A DNA stretch of 42,761 nucleotides from Terriglobales bacterium (GCA_035624455.1 DASPRM010000155.1:1-42761), one strand, 5' to 3'; positions 9,272-18,768 are shown, counted from the stretch's first letter. Notes: a model not told the origin generated them from the sequence alone. Numbers and translations: made by a program.

Positions 9272-9853
9272 GCGCTCGACCTGTGCACTGTCGGCTGAAG
9301 TGATTCTGCTGACCGGCGCCCCGTTTCTCAATCTTCGGCAGGATCGCGGAAAACCAGTAGCACGCTGGTGATCGGATTGCAGAACAGTTCAGTGCGGGAA
9401 CACTGCTGATCGAAATTCCCTCCATTTGTGCGTTCGTTCACTGAGCCTCTTCCAACGCGTCCCTAAAATCGCGACTCATCTGCGTTGCGTGGTTTTCGGA
9501 AAAATGGCTGTATTTCGATACTGGCGCAAACTGATTCCTCCTGTGCTGTGGACCGTGCCAGATGTACCCGGCCCTTGTAGTAAATCCGGGACCGCCCTGG
9601 ACAGCAAAGCAGAAGTGGGGCTGGCTGGGCGGTTCCGGTCCATGGAAATCCGGACCTGGGCGGCGGTCGAAAATGTGCAGGCGGAAACATGCTGGATGGG
9701 AAAAGGAGAGAGGTTCAATAGATCGGATTCGGCGAGTGGTTTCGATGCGGTGACGAGGTCGCTAGCGCCGGGCGACGGCCCGGCAGGCGCCAGCGGTGCG
9801 GGCTCCATAGATGCGCGCCAACTCCTGCGGAAAGCCCCAGCGGCGGCTGAAAA
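9272..9853. other. 582-bp gap holding a yihY tail remnant and no convincing gene
   Basis: The first 95 bases contain the second copy of the yihY 3' end (9301-9365). The rest contains an open frame 9426-9857 on the plus strand, but it has no ribosome binding site or recognisable domain, so I treat it as non-coding. A weak inverted repeat lies near 9636-9660 (ggtcc...ggacc). Confidence 0.5.
9301..9365 (+). repeat. Direct repeat copy 2: yihY tail remnant
   Basis: Right copy of the duplicated yihY 3' end. It has one extra base in the diverged centre, so the original reading frame is broken, and it lacks the rest of the gene. It is therefore a fragment, not a second functional gene. Confidence 0.85.
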
Positions 9854-12800
9854 ATGAAGCCATGTGGTGGGTGGGGGATTTCATCCGCGAGTGAGGGCTG
9901 CGCTCTAGGGAGCCGCTGGCGCCTGGGCGCAGGGTTTCTGTTACTGCTTCTCTTCTTCTTGTTCTTCCCCGACTTTCTTGAAGCCGGCGGGCCCGCAAAT
10001 GTAGCGGGCGTGAGCTGGTTCCAGCCGGGCGTGGCAGGGACTCCGATCCTCTGGACAGGAGAAACCGTTACTTACTACACCGATCGCGGCGATTTGAGCG
10101 CATATCTCAAGGAGGCTGATGCCGACGCGCTGGTCGCCTATGCGTTTTCCAAGTGGACAGCGATTCCAACGGTGGCTTTAACAGCGACTCGTGGCGGCCA
10201 GTTGGATGAGGACGTTAACGGCTCGAATGTGATCAACAACAGCGGTCAGATCATCGTGCCGGCCGACGTTCAGTCGAATTCGAACAAACCGTTGGCCATC
10301 ATCTATGACCGCGATGGAAGTGTCACCAATGCGCTGCTGGGCGCAGGTGCCGGCGCGCCAGAAATGTGCACGTCGAATTCGGTTTATGGCGGTGTGGATC
10401 GTTTCACCACTGACGCACATGTCGGCCATGCCCTGGTGGTGATCAACGGAAACTGCGCTGGAGGCTCATCTGCAATCGCGCCGCTGCACTACAAACTGGT
10501 GCGCGTGCTGGGGCAGATCCTGGGGCTGGGCTGGTCGCAGCTAAACGACAATGTGGGGGCAGGAAGCCCTCCACCGCGAGCCGACGACTATGCCGGCTTT
10601 CCCCTGATGCACCCCATGGGCTGGTTCTGGATTTGCGATCAGGGGTTCAGCTGCAATGCCAACGCCGATGAGCCCCACCAGGATGATCTCGCAGCGCTAT
10701 CGCGTCTCTATCCCGTAACCACGGCCAACATCGCGAGCCTCCCAGCGGGAAAAACACTGTTTCATGAGAACACCGCTCGCATTCATGGCGTGGTTCGCTT
10801 TCCGCCGTGGAACGGCGCTCCCGGCCAAGGGATGGAAGGCGTGAATGTGGTGGCGCGCAGGGTCGATCCCGCGACCGGACTGCCTTCGCGTAAATATGCG
10901 GCTTCGTCGGTCTCCGGATTTCTTTATCGCGGTAACGTGGGAAATCCGGTGACCGGATTTCTGACTGCCAACGGCGACCGACTGGACCGCTTCGGTTCGA
11001 ACGACCTCGCGCTCGAGGGATTTTACGATCTCTCCGGCCTGGAATTGCCCGATGGCGCGAGCACCGCGAATTTTCAGCTCACGGTGGAAGCGATCAATCC
11101 TCTATACACGGACAGTGTGGCGGTGGGGCCTTACACCACCGTTGGCGTCTCCCCATCGGGTTCCACGATTCCCATCAGCGTAACCGTCAACCGCGGCGGC
11201 GATGTGCAGCAAGACATCATCATGCAGGGCTCGGCAAACCAGCCTCAGGATGATCATCAACCGCATACCTTCGCGCAGCCATATCCAGCGCCCGCCAGTG
11301 GAGACTGGACCGGGATCATCTCTCCTTATGGAGACGTGCACTATTACTCGATCCTCGGACATCCCAATTACTCCTTCACGCTGCTGATCACGGCTCTCGA
11401 TGAGCAAGGAGCGCCAACGACCGCGAAATTGCTTCCCGTGCTGGGAGTGTGGCCGCCGGGCAGCGACGAGGGTTCGGCACCCGCAGCCTGGGAGAACTAC
11501 TTCAACACGACGAAGACCGGCACCTCGAAAATCGAGGCTGAATTCCTGGGTGAGGGTAACTACAAAATCGGGATTGCCGACTATCGCGGGGATGGCCGTC
11601 CGGACTTTCACTACCAGGCCCGGCTGCTATATGGCGAGAGCGTGACGCCGGCGCGGGCCAGTACTGCCGGCGGGACAGTGGTGTCGATTCACGGCATTGG
11701 ATTCGCTGCCAATACAGTCCTGAAAATCGCGGGCGTGAACGCGAAAATCGTGAGCGTGGCCGCGGACCAAATCGTCGCCGAAGCGCCCTCTGCCTCTGAT
11801 GGCGCGCAGACGATCGAGTTGCAGGATCCGGCTACGGGCGCGATCGCGGATATGAATGGTGCGCTGCTTTATGGTGCGGCAGGTGGCAAGCTCATCCTCG
11901 TATCGGGATCGAATCCCCAGGTTCCGGTGGGAACGCAGGCGCCGAATCCCATTCGGGTGCGCGTGACCGAGCAGGATGGGGTAACGCCGATTTCTGGGGC
12001 GCAAGTCCTGTTTGTGGGAGCGGCCGGGGCCTTGAGTTTCGTCGAGTGCGGCCTGGCTTCGTGCCTGATGACGACCGACGCGAATGGCGAAACCGCGGTG
12101 CACGTGATCGTCAAGGCGGTAGGAGCTTCGATCATTACGGCATCACTGACCGGGGGAAACTCGGTCTCCACGACGGTAAATGGCATCGCGTCGAGCCTGG
12201 ATATTTCCCTTCCCGCGCCGACGGCCTGGGTAGCAAAGGATGCGGGCGCCACGCTCACCCTGTCGGCGGTCGTGGTTTCCAATGGCAACCCGGCAAGCGG
12301 AAAGACAGTGGACTTTGCCGTGATGGTGGGATCGGCCTCGCTTGCCGCCGCCAGTGCGGTGACTGGAGCTGATGGAACTGCAAGCACGCAGGTCACCGTC
12401 AGTCAATTGGCCAGTGATGTGATCATCAGTGCCTGTGTTGGACCCAACGACGCTCCCTGTCGCAATTTCACAGTTCATCCCGTTGCCGTCTCGGCGCTGC
12501 AACTCCAGAAAGTGAGTGGCGACGGGCAGACCATCCTGCTGGGAGACAACTTTCTGCCAGTCGCCGTACAGGTCACCGACACATCGTCTCCCCCCAATCC
12601 AGTCGCAGGAACGGTGGTGAAGTTCCGCGTCGATGTGCAACGAATGGATGACGGGCGCGAACCTCGTACCCTCGGCGAACTGATCGTGCGGCGTCACCCC
12701 AAGATCTCAATTTTGGCCAGCACGGACGCGGTTGCAAGCGCCGATGCCAACGGCATCGCAACCTACACGGCATCTTATCCGCAGCAGCATGGAAGGGTGA

Positions 12801-12928
12801 AGGCGCTGGTGCGTGCCACAGTAGGCAGCGGAGTTCAGGACTTCACGCTGTACGCGATCTGGGCGGGTGTATCGGGGGGCAGTGCTCAAGCCGTAGTGCG
12901 CGCGGATAGAAGAGCGGATCGGGAGTAG
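9854..12928 (+). CDS. Large exported protein: zinc-less metzincin-like domain, IPT/TIG and Ig-like domains
   Basis: Protein of 1024 residues with an N-terminal export signal (hydrophobic run about residues 25-42). Residues about 60-290 resemble a matrixin/metzincin fold: an early VTYYTDRG strand, a helix ending in LVRVLGQILGLGW (residues 215-227) where HExxHxxGxxH is expected, a Met-turn-like LMHPMGW (251-257), and DEPHQDDLAALSRLYP, which matches the family's closing DDIxxLxxLY helix. The zinc-binding His and Glu positions are replaced, so proteolysis is unlikely. Later regions include a carboxypeptidase-regulatory-like part, an IPT/TIG domain (about 594-675, GGTVVSIHGIGFAANT) and at least two bacterial Ig-like (Big-1 type) domains towards the C-terminus. 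A cell-surface adhesive or scaffold role is inferred. Its 3' end overlaps the convergent next gene by 43 bp. Confidence 0.85.
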   Translation: MKPCGGWGISSASEGCALGSRWRLGAGFLLLLLFFLFFPDFLEAGGPANVAGVSWFQPGVAGTPILWTGETVTYYTDRGDLSAYLKEADADALVAYAFSKWTAIPTVALTATRGGQLDEDVNGSNVINNSGQIIVPADVQSNSNKPLAIIYDRDGSVTNALLGAGAGAPEMCTSNSVYGGVDRFTTDAHVGHALVVINGNCAGGSSAIAPLHYKLVRVLGQILGLGWSQLNDNVGAGSPPPRADDYAGFPLMHPMGWFWICDQGFSCNANADEPHQDDLAALSRLYPVTTANIASLPAGKTLFHENTARIHGVVRFPPWNGAPGQGMEGVNVVARRVDPATGLPSRKYAASSVSGFLYRGNVGNPVTGFLTANGDRLDRFGSNDLALEGFYDLSGLELPDGASTANFQLTVEAINPLYTDSVAVGPYTTVGVSPSGSTIPISVTVNRGGDVQQDIIMQGSANQPQDDHQPHTFAQPYPAPASGDWTGIISPYGDVHYYSILGHPNYSFTLLITALDEQGAPTTAKLLPVLGVWPPGSDEGSAPAAWENYFNTTKTGTSKIEAEFLGEGNYKIGIADYRGDGRPDFHYQARLLYGESVTPARASTAGGTVVSIHGIGFAANTVLKIAGVNAKIVSVAADQIVAEAPSASDGAQTIELQDPATGAIADMNGALLYGAAGGKLILVSGSNPQVPVGTQAPNPIRVRVTEQDGVTPISGAQVLFVGAAGALSFVECGLASCLMTTDANGETAVHVIVKAVGASIITASLTGGNSVSTTVNGIASSLDISLPAPTAWVAKDAGATLTLSAVVVSNGNPASGKTVDFAVMVGSASLAAASAVTGADGTASTQVTVSQLASDVIISACVGPNDAPCRNFTVHPVAVSALQLQKVSGDGQTILLGDNFLPVAVQVTDTSSPPNPVAGTVVKFRVDVQRMDDGREPRTLGELIVRRHPKISILASTDAVASADANGIATYTASYPQQHGRVKALVRATVGSGVQDFTLYAIWAGVSGGSAQAVVRADRRADRE

Positions 12929-14037
12929 CCGAACTCCCAAGGCTGGTGCTGATCGCGGTCGGAGCGTAGCCGCTGTATTAGCTTGTTGCATTCGTCTGCG
13001 ATCTCATTGAGACCGCTAGGATCGTTCAATTGGGGAAGAGATCGCCAAAAATCACGGAGCTCTGTTGCCGTTTCCAGCGCTGGCGGGTAGCGAGTCTCCT
13101 GGAGGCCCAAAATGAGCTGATACGTTTGTGAGTAGCGCTCACGCAGTGGTGCGTGAATTCTCGCATCTTCATTCCACCAACCTTGCGAGAGGGAAGGGCC
13201 TGTAGATTTCCAGAATGCCAAGTCCTGTCGAAGACGACGGTTTAATTCCTCGCCAACCGTGCGACCTCCTGCCAGGACAAGCGCTTTGACTAACTCAGAG
13301 GCTTCGTCGGCGTAAGCAGGATCGTCTAACATCTCGCGAATTGCACTTACTGCAGCAGGCCCGGATTGGCCCAGTTGCTCGAGCGCGAACTGCTGCACAG
13401 GCAATATTTGTGAATTCACATAGGGTTTCAGCCTGCCCGCGCGCTCACTGCCATCTTTAAAGGAGAGGGCTGCCTTCATGTCTTCCTGAATAGCTGCGAT
13501 TTCTTCGACTCGCTTCCGTATTGTTGCCTCGGAGCCCGGCAACTCGGAAAGAACGCTGGGCCCAGGGTTTATTGGTTGAGTGAATCTATAAAGATGGTCG
13601 CCATCAATCCATACAACTGAGGCTTTGATATCGCCTATGATGTCGGGGGATTTCCACTCCGCCCTAGCCGTTCCGTCGGCATTAGCCTGTTCACCTGCGG
13701 CGGTCTTCAGAAAAAGAATCATGCGTGAGCCTGGGGGCTGCCTCGGGATCATCTCGGAGACGCCAACACCACCGGGCCACGATTTTGGATATCGGGAAAT
13801 CGGAAGAGCATTACGTGCCGGCTGCAGTTCCGGAACAAGCAGCTGTTCTCCAACCCTCAAATCGCCTTTCCACGACTCAATGACCTCAAAAACATTATCA
13901 GCGGGTGTGGTAGTGACCAGAACAATGTGGGTCGCGTGCCAGGATGAGTAGTCGAGAATGAACTTCGGGCGAATTGCTGAAAAGCCAGGACGTGCTAAGG
14001 CACACACCAAAGCTAGAGACCAGCATGCTGCTCGCAT
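12886..14037 (-). CDS. Exported protein of unknown function with HEAT-like helices
   Basis: Protein of 383 residues with a signal peptide (MRAACWSLALVCALARPGFSA). The first half is beta-rich (HIVLVTTTPADNVFEVIESWKGDL..GEQLLVPEL) and resembles a domain that assesses or carries a small load. The second half is helical with HEAT-like spacing (QQFALEQLGQSGPAAVSAIREMLDDP, then EASELVKALVLAGG). I do not recognise a named family. The gene runs convergently into the 9854-12928 gene with a 43-bp overlap of the two 3' ends, so both stop codons lie inside the other gene. A single-gene transcript from the 14.04-14.27 kb divergent region is likely. Confidence 0.75.
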   Translation of the reverse strand: MRAACWSLALVCALARPGFSAIRPKFILDYSSWHATHIVLVTTTPADNVFEVIESWKGDLRVGEQLLVPELQPARNALPISRYPKSWPGGVGVSEMIPRQPPGSRMILFLKTAAGEQANADGTARAEWKSPDIIGDIKASVVWIDGDHLYRFTQPINPGPSVLSELPGSEATIRKRVEEIAAIQEDMKAALSFKDGSERAGRLKPYVNSQILPVQQFALEQLGQSGPAAVSAIREMLDDPAYADEASELVKALVLAGGRTVGEELNRRLRQDLAFWKSTGPSLSQGWWNEDARIHAPLRERYSQTYQLILGLQETRYPPALETATELRDFWRSLPQLNDPSGLNEIADECNKLIQRLRSDRDQHQPWEFGYSRSALLSARTTA

Positions 14038-14269
14038 GAATCGATAATGCTATCACTGCATGACTCGGGTCATTCTTTGCCTTCTGAAGGCTTGCGCATT
14101 TACACTCGTGCACCTTGGACTGCGGAGTGCACCTACACAGATGTGCCGGCGGTCTTTTTTGCATCGCGTTCCCCCGGTTTGCATCTCACAACCGTTGCAT
14201 CGGCAAACGACTAATCCGTATCGGGTCATTATCAAAAACACTGGTTGACTTCACATCCTGGAGGAAGAG

Positions 14270-14878
14270 ATGGCACTGGAAGTTCCCCCCCTGCCTTATG
14301 CCTACAACGCGCTCGAACCCTACATAGACGAACAAACCATGCACCTGCACCACGACAAGCACCACCAGGCTTACGTCGACAACGCCAACGCGGCGATCGC
14401 CAAGCATGCTGACCTCGGGAAGAAGTCGGCGGAGGACATCCTGAAGAACATCAACAGCATTCCCGAGGATGTGCGTACGGCTCTGCGTAACAATGCCGGT
14501 GGTCACCTGAACCACAGCATGTTCTGGAAGATCATGAAGCCGCAGGGCGGCGACAATCCCACCGGCAAAATCGCTGACGTGATCAAAGATCTCGGCGGCT
14601 TCGACGCTTTCAAGGAGAAGTTCAACGATGCCGGCGTAAAGCGCTTTGGCAGCGGCTGGGCGTGGCTGGTGGTGAAGGGCGGCAAGTACGACATTATCAG
14701 CACCGCGAACCAGGACAGCCCGCTGATGGATGGCGCCTATCCCATCATGGGCAATGATGTCTGGGAACACGCCTACTATCTGAAATACCAGAACCGCCGC
14801 GCAGAGTATCTGAAGGCGTGGTGGAACGTGGTGAACTGGGACGAGATCAACAAGCGACTGGAAGCAGCGCCGCGTTAG
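14270..14878 (+). CDS. sodA: Superoxide dismutase, Mn type
   Basis: Protein of 202 residues, the normal length for cytoplasmic Fe/Mn superoxide dismutase, which converts superoxide to oxygen and hydrogen peroxide. The metal ligands are H27 (in MHLHHDKHH), H82 (LNHSMFW), D163 and H167 (NDVWEHAYY). The outer-sphere glutamine is at Q148 (STANQDSPL), with glycine 77-78 in NNAGGH; this is the pattern of the Mn enzymes (Fe enzymes carry Gln near residue 77). A cambialistic enzyme remains possible. No signal peptide, so it acts in the cytoplasm. The start is well supported by a ggaggaag ribosome binding site just upstream. It is followed by a strong hairpin and then the convergent moaA gene. Confidence 0.97.
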   Translation: MALEVPPLPYAYNALEPYIDEQTMHLHHDKHHQAYVDNANAAIAKHADLGKKSAEDILKNINSIPEDVRTALRNNAGGHLNHSMFWKIMKPQGGDNPTGKIADVIKDLGGFDAFKEKFNDAGVKRFGSGWAWLVVKGGKYDIISTANQDSPLMDGAYPIMGNDVWEHAYYLKYQNRRAEYLKAWWNVVNWDEINKRLEAAPR

Positions 14879-14896
14879 CACGAGCCTACGCAACTA

Positions 14897-14929
14897 CCCC
14901 ACCCTAGCCAAAGAACGGCTAGAGTGGGG
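14897..14929. terminator. Hairpin between convergent sodA and moaA, likely bidirectional terminator
   Basis: Arms 14897-14909 and 14917-14929 pair over 13 positions with one mismatch and a 7-base loop (ccccaccctagcc / ggctagagtgggg). It begins 19 bases after the sodA stop and lies 10 bases beyond the moaA stop on the other strand. The form also resembles dispersed hairpin repeats, so it may be both a repeat and a terminator. Confidence 0.65.
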
Positions 14930-14938
14930 CACCCTCAG

Positions 14939-15931
14939 TTACCCGCCGATGTGCACCATGGTCCGTGAGGCAGGAACGAAGTCTGGCTCGCCGATGTGAT
15001 GACGCTCCTCTTTCTTCATCACCACTCTTTGCAGAAATGCTCTCAGGTCACCGTCGCTTGCTCCCCGACGAATCAACTGCACGACATCATGCTCAAAAAC
15101 TGAGAACAAACAGGTGCGAATCTTGCCGTCGGAAGTCAGGCGGATGCGGCTGCAATGGCCGCAGAAGGGATGGGTCACAGGAGCGATGATTCCAATCTCG
15201 CCGGCGCCGTCGTCGAATACATAGCGCCGGGCAGTTTCGCTTCTGCCGTGCGGAATTTCGCGGATAGGACGAAAGCTCGCGAGCGTCGCCACGATCTCGT
15301 CCAGCCCAACCACGACCTCGGGAGACCAAACCCGGTCTTCCTCCAGGGGCATGAACTCAATGAAGCGCAGGATCACGCCTTCGTCGCGCGCGAACTTGGC
15401 GAAGGGAACGATCTGGTCTTCGTTGAAGCCGCGCAGGAGCACGCAATTCACCTTCACCGGATCCAGCCCCGCGCGCTGCGCTGCGCGGACTCCCGCAAGC
15501 ACCGCATGGTAGCTGTGGGGCACGCGGGTGATGCGGGCGAACTTCTCGGGATCGACGGCGTCCATGCTGACGGTGACGCGGCCGAGGCCTGCATCTTTCA
15601 GCGGTGCAGCCATTTCTGCCAAAAGGTGCCCGTTGGTGGTGATGGCCAGGTCGAGCCGGTTTCCGTCCAGCGATCGCAGCTGGGACAGATCACGGATGAA
15701 GTCCACTACGCCTTTCCGCAGCAGCGGCTCGCCACCGGTAATACGGACCTTCTCGATCCCCAGGCTGACCAGGACATGAGCGATGCGGAAATAATCGGAG
15801 AACGGGAGCTCGGAAAATTGCGCGCCATTATTGCCGGTACGGCAATAAACACACTTGTAATTACAGCGATCGGTGATGGCGATTCGCAGATCGGTAATCT
15901 GGCGCCCGAATTTGTCGTAGAGGCGTTCCAC
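14939..15931 (-). CDS. moaA: GTP 3',8-cyclase MoaA (molybdenum cofactor synthesis)
   Basis: Protein of 330 residues. MoaA is a radical SAM enzyme that, with MoaC, turns GTP into cyclic pyranopterin monophosphate in the cytoplasm, the first step of molybdopterin synthesis. The N-terminal radical-SAM cluster motif is C23-x3-C27-x2-C30 (TDRCNYKCVYC), preceded by the family start DKFGRQITDLRI. GGEP lies near residues 66-69. The second 4Fe-4S site at the C-terminus is present (CGHC, then a third Cys in RTC about 13 residues on). The protein ends in the functional Gly-Gly pair. The start codon is GTG (15929-15931); the family start supports it. No other moa genes are nearby. A long leader with a 13-bp inverted repeat lies just upstream. 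Confidence 0.95.
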   Translation of the reverse strand: MERLYDKFGRQITDLRIAITDRCNYKCVYCRTGNNGAQFSELPFSDYFRIAHVLVSLGIEKVRITGGEPLLRKGVVDFIRDLSQLRSLDGNRLDLAITTNGHLLAEMAAPLKDAGLGRVTVSMDAVDPEKFARITRVPHSYHAVLAGVRAAQRAGLDPVKVNCVLLRGFNEDQIVPFAKFARDEGVILRFIEFMPLEEDRVWSPEVVVGLDEIVATLASFRPIREIPHGRSETARRYVFDDGAGEIGIIAPVTHPFCGHCSRIRLTSDGKIRTCLFSVFEHDVVQLIRRGASDGDLRAFLQRVVMKKEERHHIGEPDFVPASRTMVHIGG

Positions 15932-16528
15932 GGGTCTCTCGAGCTCGGAGTTCGTTTGGAAAGGAGTGCGCCAAGGCGCGCTACGGAAGCACCGGAAGGC
16001 GGTTTCCTTTCCAAACGGGAGGCGCCGGCGTTTCCACCTGCACCCTCGGCCCAGGTCGCGAGTTTATCGCTCTAATGTCCGGGCACCGCCGCCTGAGCCA
16101 TGGGTATGCCGGAAGGCCCCGGCGGTCGGAAACACAATCACCATTATAGATTCGGAGGGGGGCGGAAGGAGTCAGTTAGTTTTGGTGAAAGGCCACGACT
16201 CCCAGCCTCCGCCAAAAGACGCCGGAGGGGCGGGGCAACCGCTTTTCTTCTTTTCATTGCTTGACTGGGCCGTGTGCGTCACAACGGGCAGCTGGCTCAC
16301 CCTTCCGCCCGCTTTTGGCGAAGGCTAGGATATGGGAAATTCCTCAGAATTCTTGTATTCCATTAGCCATTGGTGCATCCTTATCCCCGTGCGTTTCTCC
16401 GATCGCACTCGCGCCCGCTACTCGATGAAGCGTGGCTTCACCTGAAGCTAGCTTTTCCCAACGCCGGTCGGCCGTCCCGTTCCCTCAATCTCTAATGCAG
16501 GCTTCCTTAGGCAATTCAGGAGAAGATT
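15932..16528. other. 597-bp divergent gap between moaA and the transglutaminase gene
   Basis: No convincing gene. It holds the inverted repeat at 15953-16017 upstream of moaA. A TATAAT hexamer on the minus strand (16143-16148 on plus) could drive moaA with a leader of about 200 bases, but a good -35 is not visible. A GC-rich region near 16200-16235 has a short hairpin (cctccg...cggagg). Confidence 0.5.
15953..16017 (-). promoter_or_regulatory. Structured leader element upstream of moaA
   Basis: A perfect 13-bp inverted repeat, cgtttggaaagga (15953-15965) and tcctttccaaacg (16005-16017), encloses 39 bases that contain a further short hairpin (gcgcc/ggcgc, 15968-15979). Its near arm ends 21 bases before the GTG start of moaA. 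It lies in the expected 5' leader, so a role in translation or attenuation of moaA is possible. It does not obviously match the Moco riboswitch as I know it. Confidence 0.5.
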
Positions 16529-17569
16529 ATGTTCCGTCGAGCACTGTGGTTGGCCAGTCTGCTTGCCTGTGCGACCCTGGCGCAGGCACAAAATTCGCGT
16601 CACTTCACATTTCGCTACGAGTTCTCCGTAAAGTCGCCCGATCCCGGCAAGCCGCTCAGGATCTGGTTCCCTATGGCCCACTCCGATGAGTGGCAGGATG
16701 TGCGGGTGGTTTCTGCAACCGGTGATCTTCCGTTGACCAAGGCTCGTGAGCAGAAGTATGGCAACTGGGTGTACTTTGCTTCCACCAACAAAGCGGACAA
16801 GCCGGAATACAGATTCTCCGTCGTATACGACGTCGTGCGGCGCGAGCGCATAGGCCTGACGGATGCGGAGCGGGCCGCTTCGGAGGAGAAGTCAAGCCCA
16901 GGATCAACTTCCGGTGCAATGCTGCGGGAAGCATCGTTGCGCGACCCCAAGCTGGCGCCCTATTTGAATGCTGACAAGCTGGTGCCTACCACCGGGCTTC
17001 CCGCAGAGATTGCGGCTAAGCAGGTCGAAGGACGTAGCGGCGACCTTCAGAAGACGCGAGCGCTATACGACTACGTCCTGGCGACCATGCGCTACGACAA
17101 GACCGGCACCGGGTGGGGCCGCGGCGACACGCTGTGGGCTTGCGATTCCAAGCGTGGCAACTGCACCGACTTCCATTCTCTGTTCATGTCCATGGCGCGC
17201 TCGCAGGGGATTCCCGCGCGCTTCGAGATGGGCTTTAGTATCCCGGTTGGAAAAACCGAAGGCGAAATCACCGGCTATCACTGCTGGTCGGACTTCTATC
17301 TCGCGGGCAAAGGCTGGATTCCGGTCGATATATCCGAAGCTTGGAAGAACAAGGACAAAGCAGAATATTTTTTTGGCGCTCACGACGATAATCGGGTGGC
17401 GTTCAGCATGGGCCGCGACCTGGTGCTGAATCCGCCGCAGGCAGGCGATCCGCGAAATTACTTTGTTTATCCCTACGTCGAGGACGATGCCAAGCAATAT
17501 GAGAACGTCTCGACCCACTTCTCGTTTGTTGAGGTAGGCCAAAGCGGAGCGAAGGCGAGCGGCAGGTGA
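16529..17569 (+). CDS. Exported transglutaminase-like (cysteine protease fold) protein
   Basis: Protein of 346 residues with a signal peptide (MFRRALWLASLLACATLAQA). The transglutaminase-like core at about residues 165-300 has the complete catalytic triad: C212 in GNCTDFHSLF, H251 in GYHCWSDFY and D267 in WIPVDISEA. The N-terminal 150 residues form a beta-rich domain common in bacterial transglutaminase-like proteins (IWFPMA, YRFSVVYDV). Such proteins are usually periplasmic peptidases or amide-processing enzymes rather than true protein crosslinkers; the substrate is unknown. The start at ATG 16529 has a good aggag ribosome binding site 6 bases upstream. The gene stands alone and converges on cysK. 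Confidence 0.9.
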   Translation: MFRRALWLASLLACATLAQAQNSRHFTFRYEFSVKSPDPGKPLRIWFPMAHSDEWQDVRVVSATGDLPLTKAREQKYGNWVYFASTNKADKPEYRFSVVYDVVRRERIGLTDAERAASEEKSSPGSTSGAMLREASLRDPKLAPYLNADKLVPTTGLPAEIAAKQVEGRSGDLQKTRALYDYVLATMRYDKTGTGWGRGDTLWACDSKRGNCTDFHSLFMSMARSQGIPARFEMGFSIPVGKTEGEITGYHCWSDFYLAGKGWIPVDISEAWKNKDKAEYFFGAHDDNRVAFSMGRDLVLNPPQAGDPRNYFVYPYVEDDAKQYENVSTHFSFVEVGQSGAKASGR

Positions 17570-17664
17570 GCCGAACGCCGTAGCTACAAGCCAAATGAGC
17601 CCGAAAGGACCTGCACGTGCAGTCGTGCCGGTCTGAACTGCGACCGGGCCCGTTTAAGAGCCAG

Positions 17665-18636
17665 TCAGACAGCCACCGCTGCCGTCTCCAATTGTTGCGC
17701 TTCGACGCGCAGGGCATCGAATAGGATGCTGGTCAGGTAGCGCTCGCCGAAATCCGGCAGCACCACCACGATGAGCTTGCCCGCGTTCTCCTCGCGGCGG
17801 GCGACCTCCACTGCGGCTACGGTGGCAGCGCCGCAAGAGATGCCCACCAGCAAGCCTTCTTCCTTTGGCAGCCGCCGCGCCATCTCCAGCGCATCCTCAC
17901 TAGAGACGGTAATGACTTCGTCAATGAAGTCTGTGCGCAGGATTTCAGGAATGAACCCGGCGCCGATTCCTTGAATCTTGTGCGGGCTGGGCTGGCCACC
18001 AGATAACACTGGGCTATCCTTCGGCTCCACGGCCACGACTTTGAAGCTGGGCTTCTTCGGACGAATGTATTCGGTCACGCCGGTTAGCGTACCTCCGGTT
18101 CCCACACCCGAGATGAGGATGTCGACTTTGCCGTCCGTATCCCGCCAGATTTCCGGGCCAGTGGTCTCGAAATGAATCTTCGGATTCGCGGGATTGGCGA
18201 ATTGCTGCGGCATAAAGCCATTTGGTGTCTGAGCCAGGATCTCCTGCGCCTTGGCGATGGCGCCCTTCATGCCTTTGGGTCCGGGTGTGAGCACGAGTTC
18301 CGCCCCAAACGCCATCAGGAGCACCCGACGCTCTTGGCTCATGCTGTCGGGCATCGTCAGGATTAGCCGATAGCCGCGCACTGCCGCCACGAAGGCCAGG
18401 CCGATTCCGGTATTGCCGCTGGTGGGCTCGATGATTACGGTCTTGCCCGGCTTGATTACACCGGCGCGTTCGGCCTCGTCGATCATGCTTACGCCGATGC
18501 GGTCTTTCACGCTGGCGCAAGGGTTGAAGCCTTCGAGCTTGGCAGCAACGGTGGCACGGCAACCGGCCGTGACCTTATTGAGATAGACCAGCGGGGTACG
18601 GCCGATCAACTCGGTGACGTCTTTGGCTATATTCAT
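17665..18636 (-). CDS. cysK: Cysteine synthase A (O-acetylserine sulfhydrylase)
   Basis: Protein of 323 residues, normal length. It uses pyridoxal phosphate to join O-acetylserine and sulfide into cysteine in the cytoplasm. The PLP-binding lysine is K44 in NPCASVKDR; the substrate loop TSGNTG is at 72-77; the phosphate cup GTGGT is at 179-183; and SCGAA near the C-terminus positions the PLP ring. The [11 protein letters not shown] segment is typical of CysK rather than cystathionine beta-synthase. The start ATG is preceded by aggag 7 bases upstream on the minus strand. It is divergent from the DinB-family gene and no other sulfur genes adjoin it. Confidence 0.95.
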   Translation of the reverse strand: MNIAKDVTELIGRTPLVYLNKVTAGCRATVAAKLEGFNPCASVKDRIGVSMIDEAERAGVIKPGKTVIIEPTSGNTGIGLAFVAAVRGYRLILTMPDSMSQERRVLLMAFGAELVLTPGPKGMKGAIAKAQEILAQTPNGFMPQQFANPANPKIHFETTGPEIWRDTDGKVDILISGVGTGGTLTGVTEYIRPKKPSFKVVAVEPKDSPVLSGGQPSPHKIQGIGAGFIPEILRTDFIDEVITVSSEDALEMARRLPKEEGLLVGISCGAATVAAVEVARREENAGKLIVVVLPDFGERYLTSILFDALRVEAQQLETAAVAV

Positions 18637-18768
18637 CGAGAGCTCCTGTTTTCCAGCGCACGGCTTGCGGGTGCTTTATTGTAAGTGGTGCGCGCGACCC
18701 GTTTGGCATGATACAGATCAGCAACAAGTGCCTGCGCATTATTCTTCATTCGTTCGAGAGGTAATTAG

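Noticed and set aside
8056-9365. Possible insertion sequence between the yihY tail copies
   Set aside because: No transposase, no terminal inverted repeats and no short target-site duplication; only the duplicated gene tail.
9426-9857. 143-codon open frame on the plus strand
   Set aside because: No ribosome binding site, no recognisable domain, and it begins just after the yihY remnant; a chance frame in GC-rich DNA.
15155-16075. 306-codon open frame on the plus strand
   Set aside because: Antisense to moaA, which has both iron-sulfur motifs and the Gly-Gly end.
17611-17622. 12-bp perfect palindrome ctgcacgtgcag between the transglutaminase-like gene and cysK
   Set aside because: Lies between two convergent 3' ends with no promoter nearby; probably chance or a weak terminator part.
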